Shown piece by piece: positions 12,752-23,900 of a stretch of 64,000 bases of DNA (positions are counted from its first letter, which is position 1; every line of letters begins with the position of its first letter). The position numbers and the translations under genes were made by a program. Under the pieces are notes generated by a model. The model made no database searches. It saw only the letters and a program-made list of their open reading frames with translations, and was not told where the DNA came from. The stretch covers positions 1,240,001 to 1,304,000 of the forward strand of contig JAHLKD010000001.1 of NCBI GenBank assembly GCA_025526935.1. Reading direction: 5' to 3'. The DNA comes from Cladochytrium replicatum (lineage: Eukaryota; Chytridiomycota; Chytridiomycetes; Cladochytriales; Cladochytriaceae).

Positions 12752-14353
12752 ATGGATACTGGGAACACCGGCAACCGCACATTCAATGAAGAGAGAGGGA
12801 AGTGGGTCAGGACAGGTAGCAAAAAGAAACTCACTCGGAGCGCTTGTCAAGAATTATTAATCTCTACGATCTACCCAGGAGAGGATAACATCCAGTATGA
12901 ATGGGATGAGGAGAAACAAGCATGGTTTCCGATGGTAGAGTTTGTGCAATGCAGTTTCTTGTGTATTCTAATGCCACTGTCTTTATAAGTACGACGAAGA
13001 ACTGATTTCAAAGCAACAGTCTATCTACGGTGGGAATGAGCCAGAGGTGTGGAAGTAACCGATTTGTTTCAATGCTGGTGTTTAACCATCTGATCTGCCT
13101 GCATTCAGCCTGTCGCCCCTCCTTCGAACGATTTCGGAAATGTTAAAAAGAGAAAGCGTCCCCCAAAAGAGGAGGCATGTTCCAGGGATGTCCGAATCTT
13201 CGGATCTTGACTGCTTCGGTTTTCAGGCACCGAAGGAACCAAAAAAGCCAGTTAACAGCTCGATATACGTGACAGGGTTACCGCTAGATGTTACGATCGA
13301 CGAAGTGAAGGAAGCGTTTGGAAAGTTTGGCTTGATAATGGAAGGATTGGATGGTATTGATGTAGATCGTTAAGTTCAAAACGTGGACTGATGGCAATAT
13401 TAGGCATTCCAAGAATCAAGCTCTACAAAGATTCGAACGGAAGTTTTAAAGGAGATGCGTTAGTTACATACTTCAAGGAAGAATCGGTCCAGCTTGCGAT
13501 CAGTTTGATGGATGATACTCAATTTCGTTTTGGTGACTCTGCAAAGTTGCATGTATCAAAGGTACTTCACATCTTAGAATTCTCTCTGATTGTTCTGATT
13601 ACGAGATATCTCCAGGCAGTATTTCAGCCAAAAGAGAAACCTCCAAATGAACAAACTACGGAGGCTAAGCCGAAATTGAGTTACGAAGAGAAGAAAAAGC
13701 TAAAGAAAACAAAGCAAATGATGGAAAAGTACTCAACCCTGACCTTTGTACTGTAGTCTCTAAATGTGGTCATTTTCAGGAAGCTGGACTGGTTTGAGAC
13801 TACCTCTGGGAAGAAAGCGGAGCGGTACAACAAGATTGTTATCTTAAAGAACATGTTCTCTTTGAAGCACATAGAGGTGAGTTGCCCGAGTGAACCGGAC
13901 AGTAGATCAATTAAAACTACAATTTAGGAGGATCCAGTTCAGTTGCTTGAAATCAAGGATGATGTCAGAACCGAGTGCGAAAAGCTTGGCGAAGTAACCA
14001 ATGTCAAATTGTTTGAGGTTTCGAATATCTTCACAGCGCACTTGAATATGCTCACTAACATTTCTTGGTTTGAGTAGAAATCTGAGGAAGGCGTTATATC
14101 CGTTCGATTCAAGGAACCTGAGAGGGCAATTGCTTGTGTCGAGGTAAGACCGTCATATTTCATTCAGGCATGTACTAATAACTGGGGCAAGTTGATGAAT
14201 GGAAGATTCTTTGGAGGGCAGAAGATTGTCGCATATATATTTGATGGGAAAGAGCGATTTGATAATGCCACTAAAGCAGAAATCGAGGAAGATGAAAACG
14301 AGAGGTTGGAGAAGTTTGCAAAGTGGCTGGAAACGGATGAGTCTTCCAGATGA
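12752..14353 (+). CDS. U2 snRNP-associated factor TATSF1/CUS2-like
   Basis: Homologue of HTATSF1/Cus2, an RRM protein that binds SF3B1 and U2 snRNA and helps U2 snRNP assembly in splicing. The N-terminal segment reads QYEWDEEKQAWFPMVE, as in the family before the first RRM. RRM1 (about 13255-13560) contains SSIYVTGLPLDVTIDEVKEA and GSFKGDALVTYFKEESVQLA, with FKGDALVTY as an RNP1-like block. A Lys-rich linker and RRM2 follow: KIVILKNMFSLKHIEEDP, DVRTECEKLGEVTNVKLFE and GVISVRFKEPERAIACVE, typical of a UHM-type domain. A further segment reads NGRFFGGQKIVAYIFDG. The stop is at 14351-14353. Its divergent neighbour THOC1 also acts in nuclear mRNA maturation. Confidence 0.87.
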
Positions 14354-15300
14354 ACATGAAATAGATATTATCATGCTACAAAAAGGGCATTTGGATCCAT
14401 CATATATGAGCCACGGTGTCCACGCGACATGGCAGACGGTTCATGGAGCAGGATAATTGCGGAGCTGTTGGACGACGAGCAACCCGATCGTAGTCCTGAT
14501 ATATCAATATCAAGTCAATATATAGTCTTAGCAATCAGATCTCATCACAGTTCCATGTGAGTTTCTGCGGTGAGTTTCGCGGTTGCGACAGCATTCATCG
14601 TGTTCATGTGCTGGGGTGAGTTGCGGGGGCAATGGTGTATCTTTATCTCTCAGGGAACACTGGGAGGAAGCAAAAGATGCTCGTGATGGAAATTGCGCGG
14701 AGATTGCTGGTACTGAGCAAGCCGAATGTATAACCGGAATGACGAACGAAAACTTTGTTTGGGAGGAGAACAACCTTTTGCATCAACTTGTGGACACCGC
14801 TGACAGCTCCCCTTTCAATTCCTTATAGAACCAGAAATATATGCTGTTACTCAACAAATCTGTGATGCGAAAATAAGTGTGAAATCCTCCACAGGTTTGC
14901 GATATGCTGAAGTGGACGGTGTTCTCTCCCGTGCTTCTTCTTAAATGATTCTTGATAATCAAGCAGTTTGACTTGAATTTCACACTTCTCATGCCTTAAA
15001 GAGTGAAAACTTCTTTCGATCAAAATAGCGTTGGCTATATCTTGGTGGACATACTATGCATGGCGGTCCGGTACGTCAGTGCTGTTGAGATCACTGACAT
15101 TTGGCTAGTGCCGAATGGGACCCTTGATGGTGCAATAGCGTTGATAGAGCATTCTGATCATCATAATGTCAGAAACAAACCGGAGTGCCTGACTTCGGCG
15201 CGACAGAAAAGTCTCGCAGCACATTCCCGCTTCAGGATACTCTTTCAATTAACGAGTTAGTAGAGGAACATTCTATGAATATCAAACTGCCGATCAGACT
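14354..15300. other. Intergenic, no gene recognised
   Basis: Several short frames occur on both strands, but none has a recognisable motif or convincing splice chain. Parts may be the 3' region of the unidentified minus-strand frame that follows. Confidence 0.35.
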
Positions 15301-15312
15301 GCTCAAGCCGCT

Positions 15313-16530
15313 TCAACGACGCTTCGACTTGGTCGGAAAGCAAGTTGTTGAGCCATCGAAACAATAAACGAACTTAACCATACCGATAATTTCCGCTTTT
15401 AACGCTTTTAAGCGTTCAATGTAAGGATAAAGCCATCTCGAAATCCTTGATCGGGAGAAGTTTTTCAGTTTCTGTTCTACGCACACTGTGCCTGTAAGAA
15501 AGCTTGTCAAGTTCATTCAATAAGCCTTACGTTGGTGCTTCTTTCCGGAGCTCGGGAGTAAGACCAACACTATTTTGTGAGGTATGTGTGGTCCAATTTT
15601 GATCCCATGATGAAGTTCGCTCGATTTGCTAGGAGGGTTTGAATCTGCGCTGGAATCTTCGCTCGCTCGCTGCAACTATCTTGGAAACAGCGGAGAAACT
15701 ACAGTAGGCCAGGTCATCGAAAGCATTTGGTGGTTGAGGAGCAGGGCGGTGAGGAGCTTTTGGAATTTTGGGATGAGCAATAAGGCTTTCTTCGGCTTTG
15801 ATATTTGCGGAGGTCTATTTGAAAATGCAATGTGCTCGGCGTCGCCTTGTTTGGTTTCAAGAATTTCGCCGGTTTGACGAGCGATTGTCGAAGAAGTAGC
15901 CGGTGTCGAGAAGCTGAGATCATGATTAATAAACTTGACGGATTTGTCTGATGGTTTTGGCGGAATGGATCCAGCCTCAAGATCTAAATGTTGGCTGTCA
16001 TGAGACGGTGGGCTTTCGCCGTATGTTCTTATCGATTTAATTTAGGGATCTGCTTTTTTCTGTAGCTGGAATCTCTTCAATCTTCATGTGCTCCTCTTCG
16101 CTCCTCAATGACAGCGGATCTTTCACTTTGCAAGAATCAGAAATGAAGGAGCTAGTTTCTGAATGGCAGAATTGAGTGGGCAAAGCTGCAGGTTTGGAGC
16201 TACAAGCGGAATTGTCTCTGGACTGAGCACTCTTCCCAGAAGCGCTCACTCCAACCGAATCTTCAAATTCGCTAGCCACGTAGGCTTCATTTTCGGACTC
16301 GGTCTCCGTTGTCCGATTGCTCATGATTTCAGAGATTTCAGATCGTCCACTGTTTTCCTCACTCGTGTAACACTCTTGGCTATCGGGGACGAAGTTGAGT
16401 TTACTAATTATGAAGGAAATGCCAGTTGACTTCCGGATGGTAACAACTGTCCATTTAGTGTGGCCAAATGTTGGGAGTGTCCCTATCCTTTCACACCTCG
16501 AGTGATTGTACTAGATTCATTGTCAATATT
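15313..16530 (-). CDS. Unidentified Ser-rich reading frame
   Basis: A coding-like stretch on the minus strand that I cannot name. Its upstream part reads TFGHTKWTVVTIRKSTGISF, then an acidic Ser-rich region including RTTETESENEAYVASEFEDS (ATG at about 16324). A second open stretch follows in another frame with no obvious intron: SIPPKPSDKSVKFINHDLSF and later PPQISKPKKALLLIPKFQ. One TAG interrupts that frame near 15676 unless a 27-base intron removes it. The last recognisable exon, about 15390-15493, reads SRISRWLYPYIERLKALKAE between an AG and a GTATGG donor. It may be a fast-evolving gene, a decaying one, or two genes. Boundaries are tentative. Confidence 0.3.
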
Positions 16531-17204
16531 CCATAATATTGCTCGATATTCTTGGACCATACTCTGCATGACCAACAATTTGTTTATTGGATTGCTCGCT
16601 CGCCAGAGAAAGTTTGCCCTTTTCAAAGCTTAAAAATCTAGTGCGACAGGTTTACTTCTCATTACCTGTAAACTAATTACAGCTCTTTGACCAATCTGGC
16701 TTTCTTTTCTCCCTTTCCTGTTCGACCGAGATAGAGAATCCTTGGATCGCCATTGCTCCTTACCCGGGGAATTCATCAGATGCTTTTGATTTCAGGGAAT
16801 TCTCTTCTTCTTTTTCGATTGTTTAAGATGACCAATAATTTCATGCTCCGTTACGTTCTCTCTTTCCTTGGTTTATTGTTTACACGATCTGTTTGCCGTT
16901 CTCCAAATCGTGATGTAAGTTCTCGAAAAAATCTCCCTATAGTTCTACATCATCAAATTCATCACCTCCACCATTTTTCCCGGCAGACGGACACTAAAGG
17001 ATATTCGGTGCAAATACACTCAACAAATTTTGCGATGTTGGAAACTTTGCGCAGAAACTCGATCAAAAAGACGAGGGTATGATAGTTGATCCGGGTAGCT
17101 TTGATATGATTTGGTGTATTTGATATAGATCTCCTTCAGCAAGTCAGCCCGAACGAGTGCCAAAGTTCACTACCGGCTAACCATTTGCCCTCGAAGAAAA
17201 TTTT
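16531..17204. other. AT-rich intergenic DNA
   Basis: Nothing convincing is encoded here. A plus-strand frame near 16750-17080 has a hydrophobic start but no family signature, and I do not support it as a gene. The retroelement fragment begins at the right edge. Confidence 0.35.
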
Positions 17205-17235
17205 TGTTTGATAAATTTTGCTTGGCATGTCGGTG
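17203..17235. repeat. 33-bp dispersed repeat, copy 1
   Basis: The segment TTTGTTTGATAAATTTTG followed by YTTGGCATGTCKGTG recurs at 19070-19102 with two mismatches, in the same orientation. Copy 1 overlaps the start of the integrase fragment. Confidence 0.6.
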
Positions 17236-17543
17236 ATGCCTTGCTCACACACAAGATGTTGTGGACTCCGCCAGCACATGCCGAGGGAGAGCCTGTAAAA
17301 CTTCAGCCTCTTTTTCGTGGGCCATATCGTGTTTTGGAAAAGCGATCGCCAGAAAACTATGTTTTGAAGCATACATTTGCTACTGCACGAAGATTTGAGG
17401 GGCAAGTTGTCCATGCCGATCGGATGCAGAAATACCAATTTGTGCGGGCTCAGCCGCCAGAAAGAGTTGTTCCGGAGGCATCATTAGAGTCAATTCATGC
17501 AGTGCGACCAAAGTTGATTCCAGTTGCGGAACTCTTGGTGTAA
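17205..17543 (+). mobile_element. Ty3/Gypsy integrase C-terminal fragment
   Basis: An open stretch of about 110 codons matches the C-terminal end of Ty3/Gypsy integrases, which lies just before the 3' LTR in the element. It reads VGDALLTHK, then KLQPLFRGPYRVLEKRSPEN, YVLKHTF and VVHADRMQKYQ, the typical order of GD-V, L-P-F-GPY-V, SP-NY-L and VH-RM-Y. It has no ATG and ends at the TAA 17541-17543. No upstream catalytic DD35E core, reverse transcriptase or gag was found, so this is a relic. I could not define an LTR. Confidence 0.75.
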
Positions 17544-18531
17544 ATTATGAATCTGTTCACAATGCCACTTGCCAACAATCAATGGCACTGACAATATTGT
17601 AAAATCTCACAAAACGGTGCTTACTTCTCAATCAGTTGTGGGGAGCAATGATGTTATGCACTCTCCTGACATTGCCTATGCGAGAAGTGTTGCTTCGTCT
17701 ATTTATTCTATTTCAGCTCGCTCTGTCATTAAAATGCTCTCCATTTAATCTTAAGTATCAGGAGTAGCTCCTAGAGCTGGCCTGACATTGATGGATGTTC
17801 AATGTGGAAATCTATCAGAACCTCCAGATATGCATGCTGGATGTGAAGATCGACGACGTTCTAGCCCGTTACGTGACAGTCTGGATTGTATTGAAGAATC
17901 TTCCAATGTTGAAGACCTAGCTGTTTGACAGTAACCTTGCTGCAGAATATATCTTCCTATCGGAACATCAAATTGATGGCCCAGAGGTCTCAGAACAGAC
18001 TGGCTAGCCGCCATCCTATATGAAATCTGCCACCTCTCATGTATTGGGAAAAACAAATATCGTTTGATTCCCACAGCTACCATTGGAGGGAAGGTGCTCC
18101 CAGAGGATGACCCTTAAGTGATACCTCCAAAGTTTCACAAAGACATGTAACGGCTTTATGCTCTACACATTCTGCAATGTTCATGGGATTGTCATGGTTA
18201 TTAATGGGGATTGACCACTGAGCTAAGAACTGAGTTTGACCAATTATGCAGTGAACGCTTAAGCCTGCAGACTCTGAAACTCCATATGCTTGGATTTGAG
18301 AATGGGCTACTTACCTCAGGCTGTGTTATTAGGCATATGTTTAAAACCAAGATAGTTTCCTGGCAGTTTTTCGCTGTTGTGTAGCTAGCACAACAGCTCC
18401 AGGTTCCGTCTCTTGGCCCAGTTGAATATAGGGTGATGATGAAGCAAAACTCCCTTGTTGCACACAAGCACTCTGTGGACTGTGGCTGATACAAATCAAG
18501 GCTGGGATTGCCTAACCAGGAAGACTGTGGT

Positions 18532-18609
18532 GTGTGAGTTTTTGGTTTGTTCCACTGTCTCCTTTATTTATACCTGTAGTGTGAGTGTTTGGTATGTTCC
18601 CCTGTCTCA
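18532..18609. repeat. Imperfect direct repeat, about 31 bp twice
   Basis: GTGTGAGTTTTTGGTTTGTT continuing to CTGTCTCC (18532-18562) is repeated as GTGTGAGTGTTTGGTATGTT continuing to CTGTCTCA (18579-18609), 47 bases apart and with few mismatches. It may be part of an LTR or terminal region. Confidence 0.55.
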
Positions 18610-19069
18610 AGGAGCACCCACACTAAATACTCCCACACAGAAATTCACACACACTAACACTAACACGAACATTAAACAATGACAATAAAGAAAATAAAAC
18701 AGCATGACTGCCCAAAACATAAATCAAGCAATAGCTCAAAAACTCTCAAGCCCAAGAGAAAAAACCTATTGCGCAAAATAATGGGTAAGCCTTCCAAGGA
18801 TACAGTCCGATACACAGAATTTAACAGCATATCGAATGGAGACAAACTATCCAACCACAACCTCAAGCAAAGCCCAAGCTGTCACAAGACAGCCTACTTA
18901 TAGTGCTTGATCGTGATTGTCTCTATCCGATTGGACTGCCCACGAGGAGGATCCAGCAATGGAAAGTCCGGACAGAGACCAAGAGTCCTGGATGTATGCA
19001 ACTTGTCTGTTATTGTCAGTCTAGTAGTCTTGGACTAGTTGTGGGTTGCGGTAAACTTGCCAAAGAAGA

Positions 19070-19102
19070 TTTGTTTGATAAATTTTGTTTGGCATGTCTG
19101 TG
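19070..19102. repeat. 33-bp dispersed repeat, copy 2
   Basis: Second copy of the repeat at 17203-17235, same orientation, two mismatches. The DNA around it (about 18900-19260) may be another relic of the same element. Confidence 0.55.
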
Positions 19103-20460
19103 GCGCACTGTTCCGCACTGTCGTGATATGATATTTGGTTTGCAAGTCATCGGCTCAGTGGAGATTTTCACCCTGTTGTTGAGTAGTGTAGTGAGTCGGC
19201 GACGTAGGAGTAGGGTACACTCCGTTCGAACGTGATTGAGTACAGTCGATCCTGAGACTCATACATGCCATTCAATCAGCGTTGCATATTCTTATATTGT
19301 AGTTTGGCTTGATTACTAAACTACTGTTCCCAATAAGTAAATATTACTGTGATTACTAAATAGTGCTTCAATCAGGCCAATGGATTCTTTGTTTCTAAAC
19401 AGGAACAAAGAATACTTCTGGATTGACGTAACACGTAAAAGATTTATTATCACCATATGTACTAACAACAGAGAAAACACATAAGTACGTGTTTCCACCA
19501 TCATAAATGCATAATACTCTTCCCGAGTAAACAATTATTATCACTTTAACAATTTATAACCAACAGGTCTCTCTGCATCCCGCATTGAGAACTCCTGGAG
19601 GTCTCCAGTCTATCTGTTTTGTCGTAGTGTGTTATGTGTATGGTTGTTAAAGTGACTGTAGTAATAGAGTCCTATAACTTCATAATCCAACACGTGTTAC
19701 CATTTCCATTTATAGTAGGATATTTCTCCCTTATTCCATGAATTTCCATCTTCCATGATCATTTGTTGCTATTTAAGCACTGTTCCCTCTATGAATATAT
19801 GAGCGGCGACAAGGGTACATCTCATGAATTCCCATTTCACAACAGTAAGACAAATTTATGACTAGAATAACCGGGGGGACCCCCAAGGCTAAGCAAGCAT
19901 TCTGCCTTGCTGCCCAACAACAGCCCAGTCATTCTAGCCTCCATTTTCAACGTTTGAGACACCAAGTGCTCCCTCTCCCTCTGAACAGTTCCCACTGCAC
20001 GCAAGCCTTTGTTTGACATTTGCATCAAAAAGCATGTTTACAGATTCTGCTTGAACAACTCCATCAGCAAGAACTGAGGGCATTTGTTAAGAGGGGTAAA
20101 TTGGGCGCAGTGCCAATCTCTTACTGACACTCTTTCTCACTGGGAAAGATAGATTTCTCTAACGCACCAGAACACGACATATACTCAGTTGCTGCTCTAG
20201 TCAAACAGTTTTTGGCCGATCCTGCAAGACAAAACATCCCTTCGAGATCAATTGCTGCGACATGATTTCAGACCAATAAAGGAGGTATATCAGCGTACTA
20301 AATACCCATTCTCGTCCAAGTATGACGCAAATGCTTGAATCGCTGTTGGTACAAGGGTAAAGTTGGGAATAGTATCGCTGGATGGAATCTCCAAAGTCTG
20401 TCTCAGGGTCGTGCTGTTAATCTAGACTGGGAAGGTCATAATTCCCAGGATCGACTTCCC

Positions 20461-20690
20461 ACATGTAGGCTTTGACAAGTAGATGGATATATCATTTTGG
20501 ATCTTTTCTCTTTTAGTGCTTTGAGTGCTTTGATATTGTTTTTGCTCTTTCGGAACTTGGCGGCACCATTTGTAGTGGTTCGGCAATTGTTGTTTTTTGG
20601 CTTACTTCGGTTATCTTGTCAGCTTGTATTATGAGTGAATGTATCAACCGTTTTCCGTTGTAATAAACTTGGTGAATCCAAAAAAAAGAA
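20461..20690 (+). mobile_element. Possible LINE-type 3' end with A-tract
   Basis: A T-rich segment ends with TAATAAACTTGGTGAATCC followed by eight A residues (20680-20687). A polyadenylation-like AATAAA near an A-tract, far from any gene on that strand, resembles the 3' end of a retroposed non-LTR element or a processed transcript. No reverse transcriptase sequence was found upstream, so the call is weak. Confidence 0.3.
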
Positions 20691-20969
20691 CGTCAGCTGT
20701 CTGAGGAGCTTGAGAGACCTTGAGCGATCGACGAATCACGTATGAACATAACCGGCTCAAAACGTGCGCGACTGAATCAGATTTCTTTTCGTCTTCGAGC
20801 TGCCTGATGAGATGGACAGTGACCGAACAGCTCTTCTAACTAGTCCAAGGTGACCATTGTGATCCCTTCCCAGCCCAGTTGTGATAATCTGCAGTATTTC
20901 TCAAAGTTTCATGTGGTGGAAGTTTCTTGAAAAATTTTTACTGATTGACATTATTCAACCTGTGACATG

Positions 20970-23900
20970 TTATCGTCTTATGTGCAAATCATGCAAAAGC
21001 TCCAACAATGTGCCGGAACTCCAAGCTTGCGTAGGGCAAGAGCCATAGCAGAATGCCCCGGCCTCATTTGTAAGCTCGGGAAGACCAGCGAAAGGATTTG
21101 ACATGGTGTCAAATATATGCAGCTTGTGGACAAGGAGTCTTCGCTGTACCCAAGCTGCAGTTGGATCAAACTTGGCAGTTGTTGATTTCTGATAATCTAT
21201 CAATGAAAATGACGGCTTTTCGGCCATTTTTCGCTTACTTGCGCATCATTCCGCAGGTCACTTGAGCAAAAGCGGACGTATGCTCTCAAGAAGTATCCAG
21301 CCACCCAAACCCATTCCTAGAAAACGAATATTACTCAACATTAAACTTAATACGGCCCAAATGGTTTACCGGTCCATTGTGGTAGTTGAATCCATGTGCA
21401 ACAGTTCGGTCGTTGGAATCATTTCCGTTGTCGTAGACACCCCGATAGTTCCAATCAGCGGGATCAAGCGTTTTGATACCTGAAAAATGGTCACAAGCTG
21501 AAATCTGTAAAAATGAGGAGCTTACCCAAAGGGGCAAGTAGTACATCCCGACCCAATCGAAGAGCCTCAATAGCATGAGAAGGAGTGAAAAGCTCAGGTG
21601 CCTGGTTAAGTTACATACTTGAACTTGGATACCACAGCATTCAAAACAGACAAGCTTACCAGAACCATCGTGACGTACATGTTAGGCCTCAATTGATAGT
21701 CGGCGTATTCCAACGACGAGCCAAGAACGTCCTTATAAATGCCGCGACGGTTAACAAGGGACGGTTTTATGTTGTAAAATGAGTCCTGAGATTTGTCTGT
21801 TTCCCAGGTTAATCGTAAAAGAAAGCAACCCCTCTACTGAAAGCATACCGATGGGAACGTAGAAATAACGTTCAAAAGACTGCTGGATCATATCATTCCA
21901 CTCCTTGTAGGTAACGAGCCTTTCACCTGACTCATCTGACAATGGGGTTTGGTAACCTTGAAAAGCGAGTAAAATAAACAAACCTTTAACCTTAACGCCA
22001 GCCCAAGGCCAAACAGTTGAATTCGCCGACACTCCCTGGCTGATCCACCTCAGTGCTGCTTTTACCAATCCAAGAATTTCGATCGCCACACCATCTCTCG
22101 GGGTTGCTGGTTCCCCTCGATTCCCGGCCTTTTCGCTGTCTCCCATCTTGTCCATCCAGGTTCCGCAATTGTATCGATTTCCACCGAACACGAAGCCAGT
22201 TCCGTCCGACCACCGCGTACCGACTTCAATGTTGAATCCTGCATCCGACATGGCATGGTCCAACTGTGGACCCGCGTTCCACTCTCTGAACTTGATACCC
22301 GTTGCATGTCGCTGGAGGATCTCTTGGCAGAGTTCGGCGATTGTGCTCTTGTACTTATAGGTTCGAGGGTCGTTTACATCAGTGTAAGAGTCACCGTCAT
22401 CACTCCCTTCGGAGCCTCCACCTTCTCCACGGAACTCAGGAAGCGGAGGAAATCGGCGGAACACTTCCGTCTTCAAGAATGACATGCCCTCTGGAGCGCC
22501 TCTGCAATACTCTTGGACACCCCACATCCACCACCACGTTGCATCACGCGCGTTGTATCGAGGAAAGTGCCCCCTGTCAAGAAGATTCGGAATCAACCCG
22601 TGACGCAGCGTCGAGCCGAAACTGATAAGATGCTCGCGAGCTCCAGCATAGTTTCCAGTCAGAAGCAACATGCCGCGCAGAGAGATGAACACATCCCGTC
22701 CCCAGCAACGCATGTGCCGGCTCGAAAAGTGAGGTAATCCTGCCGCAAGACTTGCTTCGCCAAGTTCCGATATGTCCGGGGTGAACCCGAGCTTTCCAGG
22801 ATACTTGCCGGCAAGGAGTCCGGTGGATTTCACTTGGCCATACAATTGAACGGAAGTGAGTGCCAGACTCTGGGAAAAAGTTTCCAGAGATGAGACACGA
22901 CGAGTAGAAATGTCTGGGCAAATGTGTGCTCCATCCATCACTTCAATCGCACGGTAGCGACAGGCATTGTACGCGGCAAACATGACCAGAGTAAAGTACT
23001 TTGGAGTGAAGGACGGGCCGAGCTTTGCCACCAACCGCAGTCGCGCGGATAACCACTCTCGTAGGTGAGTCAGCGCCGGGTAAAACTGCGAGTATCTGTG
23101 AAGGTGAACATTAGAAATAAGCACAGACGATTTTCAAGTCTTACTTTGCGAGGCGATTCACTGCATAATCCATAAGCCATGGACCTTGACGTAAGTTATT
23201 GAACACGGAATGTCCCAGGTCGTTAACTTTGGCGGCAGGCTGTAGAGCAGATACAATTCCCTGCAATCCGCAGTACCGAAGCGCTCCGAATTGGGGAACG
23301 TCGTACACTCCGTCACCTTTCGACATACATTTACGATGAGCTAACTAATGTGATGATGAAATGGACTTACCATTTACATCTTGCTCCTCGCCTTCCGCTC
23401 TGAACAAAGCGACGTTCAACTCCACAACTCCAAGATTTTTGATCGCATCAAACAGTCCAGGTGGCCACAGATCACTGTCAGACGTGTACCACAATGCGCT
23501 GGTTCCACATCCTTCCAATCCTAAGCGCACCATGTACTCAACCGCCAAATGCTGCGAATCCAGTCCAAGCATCAACCAAAGGTTTTCCAGCACTCCTGTA
23601 CCCGTCCCAGACGGCGACTTGAGCGTTGTTGGGGCAGGGGAGATATCGATGGAAGGATCATCCGGTTCTCCTCCTTTCTCATCATCTTCAAACCCAGTTC
23701 CAGCCACCCAAGTCCGCAAGAGGACGAACGAACCAGGGACAAAGTGATCTTGATCCATTGTAACGACAGTTTCGAACTCACTGTCCTCCTCCTCGCCAAA
23801 CTTGTAGCTTTGTAGACTGACTTTACGAGTGAACTGATTCGAAAAGTGCAATGTGGAGGGAAGACCAGTTATGACACCAACGGAAACGCGACGTCGAAAT

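Larger units (their letters stand above)
17544..20460. other. Gene-poor repeat-like region
   Basis: About 2.9 kb with no supported gene. Plus-strand fragments such as TTELRTEFDQLCSERLSLQ (about 18213-18270) look like broken coding sequence of unknown origin. Short direct and dispersed repeats are listed separately. The composition and the integrase fragment suggest old transposon debris. Confidence 0.45.

Noticed and set aside
16753-17082. Plus-strand hydrophobic frame as a secreted protein
   Set aside because: No family signature or splice context, and AT-rich non-coding composition.
17136-17438. 100-codon minus-strand frame
   Set aside because: Antisense shadow of the integrase fragment.
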